A stretch of DNA of 64,000 nt from Streptosporangium album (GTDB lineage: Bacteria > Actinomycetota > Actinomycetes > Streptosporangiales > Streptosporangiaceae), in assembly GCF_014203795.1 (NCBI RefSeq), contig NZ_JACHJU010000009.1, positions 1-64,000 on the forward strand, given 5' to 3'. The notes below the pieces were generated by a model that saw only the letters and a list, made by a program, of their open reading frames with translations, searched no databases and was not told the origin of the DNA. Shown here in pieces: positions 8,040 through 15,967 of this stretch. Position 1 is the first letter of the stretch, and every line of letters starts with the position of its first letter. The translations under genes and the position numbers were made by a program.

Positions 8040-8664
8040 GCTCACCTTCACCTGCGTGGGCGCGCGGGCGGAGCCGCACGCGGCCTTCCCCACCCTGGTC
8101 TTCCGGCTGCGGATCACCGAACCGTCCCCCAGCGGGCTGCACGCCATCGCGCTGCGGTGCCAGATCCGGGTGGAACCCCATCTGCGGCGCTACGTCCCGG
8201 CCGAGGCGGAGCTGCTCGGCGACCTCTTCGGAGATCCCTCGCGCTGGGGCGACACGCTCAAACCCCTGCAGTTCGCCGCCGTCTCCATCACGGTCCCCGC
8301 GTTCCGGACGAGCACCGAGATCGACCTGCCCGTGCCCTGCAGCTACGACCTGGAGGTGGCCGCGGGCAAGTATTTCGCCGCGCTCGACGAGGGCGAGGTC
8401 CCGCTGCTCATGCTCTTCAGCGGGACGGTGTTCGCCAGGACGTACAACGGTTTCGCCGTGGGACAGGTCCCGTGGCACTGCGAGACCCGCCATGGGCTCC
8501 CGGTGACCGTCTGGCGGGAGCTGATGGACCGCTACTTCCCCGGGAGCGGATGGCTGCGGCTGCGCCGGGACACGCTGCGGGCCCTGCACCGCTTCAAGTC
8601 CGAGCGCGCCGCGGCCACCTGGGACGAGACCGTGGAACTACTCCTCAAGGAGAACCTGCGATGA
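8029..8664 (+). CDS. DUF6084-family protein of the hydrogenase locus
   Basis: A 211-residue protein of unknown function with a beta-rich N-terminal half (LTFTCVGARAEPH, FPTLVFRLRI) and a helical C-terminus ending in WDETVELLLKEN. There is no signal peptide or membrane helix. Tryptophan- and proline-rich turns such as GQVPWHCETRHGLPVTVW are notable. I recognise the DUF6084 pattern, known from actinobacterial hydrogenase clusters. Its start lies inside the 3' end of the DUF5947 gene and its TGA overlaps the next ATG (ATGA). Tight coupling suggests a fixed stoichiometry with the flanking proteins, possibly one complex; that is inference. Confidence 0.8.
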   Translation: MADELTFTCVGARAEPHAAFPTLVFRLRITEPSPSGLHAIALRCQIRVEPHLRRYVPAEAELLGDLFGDPSRWGDTLKPLQFAAVSITVPAFRTSTEIDLPVPCSYDLEVAAGKYFAALDEGEVPLLMLFSGTVFARTYNGFAVGQVPWHCETRHGLPVTVWRELMDRYFPGSGWLRLRRDTLRALHRFKSERAAATWDETVELLLKENLR

Positions 8665-10007
8665 GCGTGCCGATGGAGATCGCCCGCAGGGTGGCGGACG
8701 CGGTCCTGTACGAGGGCTACCTGCTCTACCCTTACCGGGCCTCGGCGGCCAAGAACCGGGTGCGCTGGCAGTTCGGGGTGCTGGTGCCCCCGGCGTTCAC
8801 CGCCACCGCCGAACCCTCCGCCAGCGTGACCGAATGCGTCCTCGAACGCGCCGAGGACGCCGTGGTCCGCCTGCGCCTGCGGTTCCTGCACGTCAGGACC
8901 CGCAGCGTCGAGCGGGCCGAAGGCGACGACCACCGGCCGGTCGCCGAGCTCCGCAGCGGCGAACGGACCTATCTCACCTTCGACGAGGCGACCGAGCGCG
9001 AGGTGGAGGCCGTACTGCCCATCGCGGCCCTGCTCGACGCCGAGCAGACGGTCCAGGTGCGCGTCCCCGGAGACCGGTCGGCCGAACTGATCATCGCGCC
9101 GACCGGCCGGCAGGAGGGCCGTGTCGTCTCCGAGCACCTGCCGCTGCGTGCGTCGCTGCGGGCCGTCGCCGAGCGGGTTCCGGGGCCCTACGACCTCGTC
9201 AGGCTGCGCGTCCGGGTGGAGAACACCGACGGCTGGGACCAGCCCGACGGGACGCGAGAGCAGGCACTCCGGCGCTCGCTGGTCTCGGCGCACCTGCTCA
9301 TCGGGGTGACCGGCGGTGCCTTCGTCTCCCTCCTCGACCCGCCGGAGTGGGCCCGGCCGGTCGCCGAGAGCTGCCGCAACGAGCACACCTGGCCGGTGCT
9401 CGTCGGCGAGCCCGGCCACCGTGACGTGGTGCTCTCGTCGCCGATCATCCTGTACGACTACCCGGACATCGCCCCGGAGAGCCCGGGCGAGCTGTTCGAC
9501 TCGACCGAGATCGACGAGATCCTCCACCTGCGCACGCTCACCCTCACCGAGGAGGAGACGCGGGAGGCCCGGGCGACCGACCCCCGGGCGGCCCGGCTCC
9601 TCGACATGGTCGGCGACCTGCCGCCCGAGGTGGTCGAGCGGCTCCACGGGGTGATCCGGTATCTGGGCGCCCCCCAGGAGAAGCCACCCGAAACGCCCTG
9701 GTGGGATCCGGCGGCCGACGCCGCCGTGTCACCGGAGACCGACAGCGTGATCGTCTCCGGGGTGGCGGTCGCCAAGGGCAGCCGGGTCCGGCTGGTCCCC
9801 GGCCGGCGTCGCGCCGACGCCCACGACATGTTCCTGACCGGCAGGACCGCCCGGGTGGAGGCCGTGCTCCTCGACCTCGACGGAGCGCGGCACCTGGCCG
9901 TCACCCTCGACGACGACCCCGGCGCGGACCTGCACCGCTCCCACGGGCGTTTTCTCTACTTCGCCCCCGACGAGGTGGAGCCGCTCGGCGACGAGGTGGC
10001 CGGATGA
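8661..10007 (+). CDS. Conserved hydrogenase-locus protein, 448 residues, function unknown
   Basis: Cytoplasmic and acidic, with no signal peptide. The N-terminal part carries VADAVLYEGYLLYPYRASAAKN, then a long beta-rich middle, a clear HTWPVLVGEPGHRD motif near residue 250, IILYDYPDIAPESPG near 275, and a short SH3/KOW-like C-terminal beta unit (VAVAKGSRVRLVPG to FLYFAPDEVEPLG). The LYPYR and YDYP motifs recur in hydrogenase-associated unknowns of actinobacteria as I remember them. It overlaps both neighbours by four bases (ATGA), so it belongs to the same translational unit as DUF5947, DUF6084 and the protease. I do not know its function; an assembly factor or hydrogenase-associated structural subunit is possible. 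Confidence 0.78.
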   Translation: MSVPMEIARRVADAVLYEGYLLYPYRASAAKNRVRWQFGVLVPPAFTATAEPSASVTECVLERAEDAVVRLRLRFLHVRTRSVERAEGDDHRPVAELRSGERTYLTFDEATEREVEAVLPIAALLDAEQTVQVRVPGDRSAELIIAPTGRQEGRVVSEHLPLRASLRAVAERVPGPYDLVRLRVRVENTDGWDQPDGTREQALRRSLVSAHLLIGVTGGAFVSLLDPPEWARPVAESCRNEHTWPVLVGEPGHRDVVLSSPIILYDYPDIAPESPGELFDSTEIDEILHLRTLTLTEEETREARATDPRAARLLDMVGDLPPEVVERLHGVIRYLGAPQEKPPETPWWDPAADAAVSPETDSVIVSGVAVAKGSRVRLVPGRRRADAHDMFLTGRTARVEAVLLDLDGARHLAVTLDDDPGADLHRSHGRFLYFAPDEVEPLGDEVAG

Positions 10008-10507
10008 GGATCCTCATCGCCGGCGTCGGCAACGTCTTCCTCAGCGACGACGGCTTCGGCGTCACGGTGGCGGGACGGCTGGCGGCCATGGACCTCCCCG
10101 ACGGGGTCAGGGTCGCCGACTTCGGCATCCGCGGCATCCACCTCGCCTACGAGCTCACCGGCGGCGGCCACGACACCGCGATCATCCTCGACGCCGCGGC
10201 GCGCGGCAGCCCGCCCGGCACGCTCTACGTGCTGGAGCCGTCGCCGGGTGAGTGCCCGGGCTCCTTCGTCGACGCCCACGCCATGACACCCGAGTCCGTG
10301 CTGGCCCTGGCGGGCACGCTCGGCGGCGGGACCGGCCGGGTCCTGCTCGTCGGCTGCGAGCCCGCCGACCTCTCACCCGGCATGGAGCTGAGCGCGCCGG
10401 TCGCGGGCGCGGTCGGGGACGCGGTGGAACTCGTCCTGGAACTGGTCAGGCAACAGCTCGGGCCGGTGTGCGCCGGCGCGGGTCACGAGGAGGAACGGCC
10501 ATGGTGA
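10004..10507 (+). CDS. Hydrogenase maturation protease (M52, HyaD/HycI family)
   Basis: A 167-residue nickel-dependent endopeptidase expected to remove the C-terminal tail of the large subunit after the histidine of DPCLPCGVH. Family motifs are present: IAGVGNVFLSDDGFGV at the N-terminus with the first metal ligand in the DD pair, ILDAAARG with the second acidic ligand, and FVDAHAMTPESVLAL with the histidine ligand. The ATG overlaps the preceding stop, and the last codons overlap the 34-residue membrane peptide gene. The C-terminal 20 residues are longer than usual and not conserved in appearance. Confidence 0.92.
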   Translation: MRILIAGVGNVFLSDDGFGVTVAGRLAAMDLPDGVRVADFGIRGIHLAYELTGGGHDTAIILDAAARGSPPGTLYVLEPSPGECPGSFVDAHAMTPESVLALAGTLGGGTGRVLLVGCEPADLSPGMELSAPVAGAVGDAVELVLELVRQQLGPVCAGAGHEEERPW

Positions 10508-10605
10508 AACGTCTGATCGTCGGAGCGCTGTTCGTCGGGGTGGGGGCACTGGTCGTCCAGTCGATCCCCGACATCAGGCGCTACCTGCGGATCAGGAAGA
10601 TGTGA
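10501..10605 (+). CDS. 34-residue single-span membrane peptide (DUF6893-like)
   Basis: A tiny gene starting in the last codons of the protease gene. The product has a basic start (MVKR), one hydrophobic span (LIVGALFVGVGALVVQSI) and a basic tail (RRYLRIRKM), the pattern of a single transmembrane helix. It resembles the DUF6893 small-protein family of actinobacteria, from memory. In this setting it could anchor or tune the otherwise soluble hydrogenase at the membrane; that is inference. Codon use matches its neighbours and the overlap argues it is translated. Confidence 0.7.
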   Translation: MVKRLIVGALFVGVGALVVQSIPDIRRYLRIRKM

Positions 10606-10687
10606 CGGCCCGCAGGGGACCCGCACATCGCAGACGGGCCGTGACACACGGCCCGATATGACCACATGGAACGAGAGGAGTGCAGTC

Positions 10688-11080
10688 ATGCATGAATTCG
10701 GGATCGCCGAGGCGATCCTCGACGCGGTCGAGAGACGCGCGGAGGGCCGGCGGGTGGAGCGGGCACGGGTGCAGGCGGGCGCCATGCTCCGCATCACCGA
10801 ACCCGCGATCAACCAGGCGTTCGCCCTGATCGCGGACGGATCACTGGCCGAAGGGGCCCGGGTCGACCTGGTCATCGTCCCGGTGCAGCTCATCTGCCGG
10901 TCCTGCGGCCAGACGGCCCAGTCGGCCGACCCCTTCGCCACCTGTCCCGAGTGCGGTGGCACCGATATCGACACCGAGGGCGGCGACGACCTCGTCCTCG
11001 AATCCATCCAGATGACGGAGGCCGCTCATGTGCCTGGGAATCCCCGGCGAGATCGTGGAAATCCTGACGGGCCATCCTGA
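10688..11080 (+). CDS. hypA: HypA nickel-insertion chaperone
   Basis: A 130-residue nickel metallochaperone. It starts with the nickel-binding MHEFGIAEAI, and the zinc site is formed by CRSCGQ and CPECGG. ATG 10688 follows GAGAGGAG, so the longer in-frame upstream extension is rejected. The C-terminus extends about 20 residues past the usual end and overlaps hypC by 53 bases, an unusually long overlap. HypA normally works with the GTPase HypB, which is absent from this window. Confidence 0.93.
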   Translation: MHEFGIAEAILDAVERRAEGRRVERARVQAGAMLRITEPAINQAFALIADGSLAEGARVDLVIVPVQLICRSCGQTAQSADPFATCPECGGTDIDTEGGDDLVLESIQMTEAAHVPGNPRRDRGNPDGPS

Positions 11081-11306
11081 CCTGGCCATGGTCGACGTCA
11101 GCGGGGTACGGCGCGCGATCAACATCGGCCTGCTGGAGGAGGAGTCCCTCACCCCCGGTGACTGGATCCTCATCCACGTCGGATTCGCCCTGTCGAAGAT
11201 CGACGAGGTGGAGGCCAGGGCCGCGCTCGACTTCCTCGAAAGCATCGGCCCGGCCTACGAGGAAGAGATCGCGGCCTTCCGAGAATCCATGATCGAAAAG
11301 GGGTGA
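11028..11306 (+). CDS. hypC: HypC hydrogenase assembly chaperone, canonical
   Basis: A 92-residue protein starting MCLGIPGEIVEI, so Cys2 is available for carrying the Fe(CN)2CO group between HypD and the large-subunit precursor. Core motifs MVDVSGVRRAINIGLL and PGDWILIHVGFALSKID are typical. It starts inside hypA and ends six bases before hypD. This is the second HypC-family gene of the locus; the one at 2875 has lost the Cys2 arrangement. Confidence 0.96.
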   Translation: MCLGIPGEIVEILTGHPDLAMVDVSGVRRAINIGLLEEESLTPGDWILIHVGFALSKIDEVEARAALDFLESIGPAYEEEIAAFRESMIEKG

Positions 11307-11312
11307 GATCCG

Positions 11313-12440
11313 ATGCGCTTCGTCGATGAGTATCGGGACGCCGGGAAGGCGCAGACGCTGGCCGCGCAGATCGCCGCGCTGTGCGAGCCCGGTCGCGCCT
11401 ACAAGTTCATGGAGGTGTGCGGCGGGCACACCCACACGATCTACAAGCACGGGCTGGAGGACTACCTGCCCGAGGCCGTCACACTCGTGCACGGCCCGGG
11501 CTGCCCCGTCTGCGTCATCCCGATGGGACGGGTGGACGACGCCATCCACATCGCCGAGCAGCCAGACGTGATCATGACGTCGTTCGGCGACATGATGCGC
11601 GTGCCCGGCGGGAACGGGTCCTTCCTCGACGCCAAGGCGCGAGGCGCCGACATCCGCATGGTCTACTCCCCGCTGGACGCCCTGAAGATCGCGCGGAGCA
11701 ACCCGGACCGGCGCGTCGTCTTCATGGCGATCGGCTTCGAGACCACCGCGCCGTCGACGGCGATGACCGTCCTGCGCGCGCAGGCCGAGGGGATCGAGAA
11801 CTTCTCGATCTTCTGCAACCACGTGACGATCATCCCCGCGATCAAGGCGATCCTGGACTCTCCGGACCTGCGCCTGGACGGCTTCGTCGGGCCGGGCCAC
11901 GTCTCGGCCGTCATCGGCTGCCGGCCGTACGGGTTCATCGCCCGTGACTACGGAAAGCCCCTGGTGGTGGCCGGGTTCGAGCCGCTCGACGTGCTCCACA
12001 CGGTCTACCGGATCCTGGTGCAACTGGCCGAGGGCCGGGTGGAGGTGGAGAACCAGTACACCCGGGTGGTGCCGTGGGAGGGCAACCCGAAGGCCCTCGG
12101 CGTCATCAACGAGGTGATGGAGCTGCGGCCGTACTTCGAATGGCGGGGACTGGGGTTCATCTCGCAGTCGGCGCTCAGGATGGGGGAGCGCTACGCCGCC
12201 TTCGACGCCGAGCGGATCTTCCAGATCCCCGGCGGGCGGGTGGCCGACCCCAAGGCCTGCCAGTGCGGCGAGGTGCTCAAGGGCGTGCTCAAACCCTGGG
12301 AGTGCAAGGTGTTCGGCACCGCCTGCACCCCGGAGACCCCGATCGGCACCTGCATGGTGTCGTCGGAGGGCGCGTGCGCGGCGTACTACAACTTCGGCCG
12401 CTTCTCCCGCGAGCGCGTCAAGGAGGCGACCCACAGGTGA
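11313..12440 (+). CDS. hypD: HypD hydrogenase maturation Fe-S protein
   Basis: A 375-residue [4Fe-4S] protein that builds the Fe(CN)2CO unit with HypC and HypE. Signature motifs are CGGHTHTIYKHG and GPGCPVCVIPMGRVD in the N-terminal half, IGFETTAPSTA, GFVGPGHVSAVIG, and the C-terminal cysteine set KACQCGEVLKG, CKVFGTACTPETPIGTCMVSSEGACAAYY. Length is normal. ATG 11313 lies shortly after GGGGTG; the TGA overlaps the GTG of hypE. Confidence 0.97.
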   Translation: MRFVDEYRDAGKAQTLAAQIAALCEPGRAYKFMEVCGGHTHTIYKHGLEDYLPEAVTLVHGPGCPVCVIPMGRVDDAIHIAEQPDVIMTSFGDMMRVPGGNGSFLDAKARGADIRMVYSPLDALKIARSNPDRRVVFMAIGFETTAPSTAMTVLRAQAEGIENFSIFCNHVTIIPAIKAILDSPDLRLDGFVGPGHVSAVIGCRPYGFIARDYGKPLVVAGFEPLDVLHTVYRILVQLAEGRVEVENQYTRVVPWEGNPKALGVINEVMELRPYFEWRGLGFISQSALRMGERYAAFDAERIFQIPGGRVADPKACQCGEVLKGVLKPWECKVFGTACTPETPIGTCMVSSEGACAAYYNFGRFSRERVKEATHR

Positions 12441-13651
12441 ACACCGAGGAAGGCGCCACCCTCCGGGTGGAGATCCCAGGCCGCCGGAGCGGTCGTCCGG
12501 ACGGTGAGGCAGGGGAGGCGGACGGGAGCCCCCCGAGCCGCGAGAGCGGCCTCACCGGCTCCGATCCGGGAAACGCGGCGGTGGGACCGAGCCGCGAGCA
12601 GCAGGTCCTGCGGCGGATCGAGCGGGTGCGCCGCCGCAGGCCCCGCGTGCGGGAGGACCGCATCACCCTCGCGCACGGCGCCGGCGGCAAGGCCACCCAC
12701 ACCCTGATCGACGCGGTGTTCCTGGAGTCCTTCCGCAACCCGCTGCTGGAACCCCTGGAGGACGGCGCGGTCGTCGACGGGCTCGCCTTCACCACCGACT
12801 CCTACGTGGTGACGCCGCTGTTCTTCCCGGGCGGCGACATCGGCGACCTGGCCGTCAACGGCACCGTCAACGACCTGGCGATGTGCGGGGCACGCCCCCG
12901 GTACCTGTCGGCCGGTTTCATCATCGAGGAGGGCTTCCCCGTCGCCGACCTGCGACGGGTCACCGCCTCGATGGCGGCGGCGGCGCGGGCCGCGGACGTG
13001 TGGATCGTCACCGGCGACACCAAGGTCGTGGAGAACGGCAAGGCCGACGGCTGCTACATCACCACCTCGGGCATCGGGACGATGGACCGGCCGGTCCGGC
13101 TGAGCGCCGCCGCCGCCCGGCCCGGCGACGCGGTCATCGTCTCCGGCCCGATCGGCGAGCACGGCATCACCGTCATGCTCGCCCGGGGAGAGCTCGACAT
13201 CCAGGCCGACCTCGTCTCCGACACCGCGCCCCTGCACGAGCTGACCGGCCGGCTGCTGGACGCCTGCGGCGACGGGCAGGTGCGCTGCCTGCGCGACGCC
13301 ACCCGCGGCGGGGTGGCGACGGTCGTCAACGAGATCGCCGAGGCCTCCAAGGTCGCGGTCGTCCTGGAGGAGGACGCCATCCCGGTGCGCCCCGCCGTAC
13401 GCGGGGCGTGCGAGCTGCTGGGGATCGACCCGCTCTACGTCGCCTGCGAGGGCCGGATGGTCACGGTGGTGGACCAGCGCTCCACCGGGGCCGCGCTGGC
13501 CGCCCTGCGCTCCCATCCGCTCGGCTCCGCCGCCGCCGTCATCGGGCGGATCAACGACGACCCGCCCGGACTGGTCCTGCTGAGGACCTCCTTCGGCGGC
13601 ACCCGCATCGTCGACCTGCTGGTCGGCGACCCCCTGCCCAGAATCTGCTGA
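12437..13651 (+). CDS. hypE: HypE with a 60-residue disordered N-terminal extension
   Basis: A 404-residue PurM/AIRS-fold ATPase that dehydrates the carbamoyl group on its C-terminal cysteine to thiocyanate. The C-terminus is the required PRIC. Motifs HGAGGKATHTLI, TTDSYVVTPLFFPGGDIG, AVNGTVNDLAMCGA and RDATRGGVATVVNE are intact. The conserved domain begins near residue 75. Before it lies a Gly/Ser/Arg/Glu-rich low-complexity stretch that other HypE proteins lack. The GTG start overlaps the hypD stop; a later start in this frame is possible, but none has a better ribosome site. It is the last gene of the run. Confidence 0.94.
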   Translation: MNTEEGATLRVEIPGRRSGRPDGEAGEADGSPPSRESGLTGSDPGNAAVGPSREQQVLRRIERVRRRRPRVREDRITLAHGAGGKATHTLIDAVFLESFRNPLLEPLEDGAVVDGLAFTTDSYVVTPLFFPGGDIGDLAVNGTVNDLAMCGARPRYLSAGFIIEEGFPVADLRRVTASMAAAARAADVWIVTGDTKVVENGKADGCYITTSGIGTMDRPVRLSAAAARPGDAVIVSGPIGEHGITVMLARGELDIQADLVSDTAPLHELTGRLLDACGDGQVRCLRDATRGGVATVVNEIAEASKVAVVLEEDAIPVRPAVRGACELLGIDPLYVACEGRMVTVVDQRSTGAALAALRSHPLGSAAAVIGRINDDPPGLVLLRTSFGGTRIVDLLVGDPLPRIC

Positions 13652-13772
13652 GAACGACATCCGACGGGAGCGCCGGGCGATGAAAGAACCAAGCTGATCA
13701 GACGACGTGGGCCAGGCGAGCGAAGAGGCGGTCCGAGGCGCCGCCGCACCGGCCGGACGCGATGGGCGCGGG

Positions 13773-14189
13773 TCAGCCGAGCAGCCCGGTGATGATCCGG
13801 TCCAGTGCCATCAGGTCGGCATCGCCGAGCTCCAGCAGCGGAGGGGGCGGCTCGCCCAGAATCGCCTCGGCGAGCTCGGCCGCCCTCGCTCCGTCGGCGG
13901 TCACGGTTACGATCTTCTGGCGACGGTCGTCCGGGTGGACGTCGCGCACGACCATGCCTCGCCGTACGAGATCGTCGACGACGATCGTGGTGTAGGGCGC
14001 GTCCGTGGCCAGTTCGGCGGCCAACTGCCGCATCGTCAGCGGGGTCGAGGCCAGCCGGCGCAGTGCCTTGGCCCGGATGAAACTCATGTCGAGTGCGGCG
14101 CAGACCTCTTTGCGCCTGTCGTGGCGGTCGAGGACCAGCGCGCGCATGCCGTGCCACACACGGGCGGCTACCTGGGGATCATGGCTCAT
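13773..14189 (-). CDS. MarR-family repressor of the MFS operon
   Basis: A 138-residue winged-helix regulator: an N-terminal dimerisation helix, HTH with LTMRQLAAELATDAPYTT, a wing with RDVHPDDRRQKIVTVT, and a C-terminal helix. Its ATG (14189) overlaps the TGA of the exporter gene by four bases, so it is the second gene of that operon. It is likely to bind the palindrome at 15657-15670 upstream of the exporter and so repress its own operon; that is inference. The longer upstream frame is only the exporter read in another phase. Confidence 0.9.
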   Translation of the reverse strand: MSHDPQVAARVWHGMRALVLDRHDRRKEVCAALDMSFIRAKALRRLASTPLTMRQLAAELATDAPYTTIVVDDLVRRGMVVRDVHPDDRRQKIVTVTADGARAAELAEAILGEPPPPLLELGDADLMALDRIITGLLG

Positions 14190-15628
14190 ATCGCGACGGG
14201 AATCCTCGTGTCCTCGGCGGTGAGGCGCGCCGCGGTCCTGTCCGCGGTGCCCTTCGCCCATCTGCCCGTGGTGATGATACCCAGCAGCAGCACGACGGTC
14301 CCGTACCCGACGGTGATCCACCAGGCGGGACGGCTGGCTCCGGTGAATCCGTCGTGCAGCGATCCGGCCGCGCTCCACGCGAGCGCCGCCCCGGCGACGG
14401 CGACGCCCAGGGACTGGCCGATCTGCCGGCTCGTCGAGGCGACCGCCGCCGCGACCCCGGCCTGTGCGCGCGGCATGCCGGAGACCGCGGTGTTGGTAAT
14501 GGGAGCGTTGACCATGGCGAGTCCGAGGCCGAAGACGGTGTAGCTCGCGAGCAGCCAGGGCAGGGGCGTGTCAGGGGTGATCCTGGTGAGCATGAGCCCG
14601 CTCGCAGTGATCGCGATTCCTGCCATGACCAACGAGGGCCGGGGCCCGCGATCGCCCACCAGCCGTCCCGACAGCGGGGCGAACACCAGGGTCATCGCCG
14701 CGATCGGCAGCGTGCACAGGCCCGCGTGCAGCGGCGACATGCCCCGCACGTCCTGGAGGTACAGGGTGTTGAGGAAGAGGAACCCGCCGAGCCCCGCGAA
14801 CGCGCTGATCGCGATGATCGCGGCTCCCGAGAACGGTGCGCTGCGGAAGAAACGCAGGTCGATCAGCGGATCCCGGCGGCGGGGCTCGTACAGGAGCAGG
14901 CCGATCAGCGCGGCGACGGCGGCGGCCGAGAACCCGACGATCACCGGTGACCCCCAGCCCTTGCTCGGCGCCTCGATGATCGCGTATGTGAGGGAGGCCA
15001 GCATGACGATGACCAGCACCTGGCCCACGGGGTCGACGCGGCGGGGGCGCGGTGCCCGGGATTCGGGGACGAACAGGGCGGTGAGCAGCAATGCGGCCAG
15101 GGCGACCGGCACGTTGATCCAGAAGATCGCCCGCCAGCCGACGGAGTCGACCAGCGTCCCGCCGACGACGGGGCCGAGAGCCATGCTGATCCCGATCACG
15201 CCTCCCCACACACCGATCGCGCGGGCCCGCTCGCGGGGGTCGGTGAAGGTGTTCGTGATGATCGACATGGCCACGGGGTTGAGCATCGAGCCGCCGATCG
15301 CCTGCAGGATCCGGAAGGCCACCAGCCAGCCCAGGGTCGGCGCCAGACCGCAGAGCAGGGAACCGGCCGCGAACGCGACGAGGCCGATCTGGAAGGTGCG
15401 GCGACGCCCGATGCGGTCCCCCGTCGAGCCGGACAGCATCAGAAGGCTCGCCAGCACGAGGGTGTAGGCGTCGATCGTCCACTGCAGGCCTGAGAGAGGC
15501 GCGTGCAGGTCACGCTCCAGTGCTGGGAGGGCGACGTTCACGATCGTGTTGTCGAGCCCGACGATGAGCAGGCTCATGCAGCAGATCAGCAGGACGAGCA
15601 TGCGCCTGCGGTGGCTCAGCTCGGTCAC
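14186..15628 (-). CDS. MFS drug exporter, DHA2 (EmrB/QacA, 14-TM) family
   Basis: A proton-coupled multidrug exporter of about 480 residues in the membrane. Motif C-like and motif A regions are visible: GLDNTIVNVALP in TM1, GSTGDRIGRRRTFQIG in the loop after TM2, RILQAIGGSMLNPVAMSII in TM4 and GVWGGVIGISMALGPVVGG in TM5, with hydrophobic segments continuing to the end. The frame is open 261 bases further upstream, but that part reads as a foreign remnant. GTG 15628 is preferred because GGGGGAG sits just before it; ATG 15602 is the alternative. It is co-transcribed with a MarR gene, a common arrangement for substrate-induced efflux. Confidence 0.92.
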   Translation of the reverse strand: MTELSHRRRMLVLLICCMSLLIVGLDNTIVNVALPALERDLHAPLSGLQWTIDAYTLVLASLLMLSGSTGDRIGRRRTFQIGLVAFAAGSLLCGLAPTLGWLVAFRILQAIGGSMLNPVAMSIITNTFTDPRERARAIGVWGGVIGISMALGPVVGGTLVDSVGWRAIFWINVPVALAALLLTALFVPESRAPRPRRVDPVGQVLVIVMLASLTYAIIEAPSKGWGSPVIVGFSAAAVAALIGLLLYEPRRRDPLIDLRFFRSAPFSGAAIIAISAFAGLGGFLFLNTLYLQDVRGMSPLHAGLCTLPIAAMTLVFAPLSGRLVGDRGPRPSLVMAGIAITASGLMLTRITPDTPLPWLLASYTVFGLGLAMVNAPITNTAVSGMPRAQAGVAAAVASTSRQIGQSLGVAVAGAALAWSAAGSLHDGFTGASRPAWWITVGYGTVVLLLGIITTGRWAKGTADRTAARLTAEDTRIPVAI

Positions 15629-15656
15629 GTCTCCCCCGGAAGGTTGTAGGAACACA

Positions 15657-15670
15657 ACGGTTATAACCGT
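15657..15670. promoter_or_regulatory. 14-bp perfect palindrome, likely MarR operator
   Basis: ACGGTTATAACCGT reads the same on both strands and lies about 30 bases upstream of the exporter start, where the promoter should be. On the reverse strand it extends to TTGTACGGTTATAACCGTTGTG, so flanking TTGT elements repeat on both sides. MarR proteins bind such sites; the assignment to the operon's own MarR is by position. Confidence 0.7.
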
Positions 15671-15739
15671 ACAACTGATGCGCCCACGGCCCGGCCTCAC
15701 GGTCGCCTTTACGGCTTCTTGCGCCATGAAGTGATTTAC

Positions 15740-15890
15740 CGGCAGCCCGCCGCCGGGATGGACCGAGCCGCCCACCAGGTACAGCCCGTGCCGCGGGCCC
15801 CGGTTGCCGGGCCGGGCGAAGCCGAGCACGAACGTGGAGATCAGCCGCTCGACCCGGGCCACCTCGGCGTCGGGAACGCCCGCGTCCAAG
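15740..15890 (-). pseudogene. C-terminal remnant of a CrtI-type (phytoene desaturase) gene
   Basis: In frame upstream of the exporter, the reverse strand encodes FARPGNRGPRHGLYLVGGSVHPGGGLP. The GLYLVGGSxHPGGGLP block is the C-terminal FAD-binding signature of carotenoid desaturases. After GGGLP the similarity ends and the frame runs on into the exporter. Towards higher coordinates the fragment stops at the IS200/IS605 element border (15918). No other part of the gene is visible on the far side of the element, so the remnant is about 45 codons long. It is an unexpressed leftover. Confidence 0.6.
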
Positions 15891-15967
15891 GAGCGCCTCC
15901 TTGCTGGAGATGTGCGGTTGAACTCCTCCCCGGCCTGGAGGCCGGAGACTCTCCCGTCGCGTCGCGG

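Noticed and set aside
13707-14543. Long forward frame over the MarR/MFS region
   Set aside because: It is the complement of two clear reverse-strand genes and has Arg/Pro/Ala-rich nonsense content.
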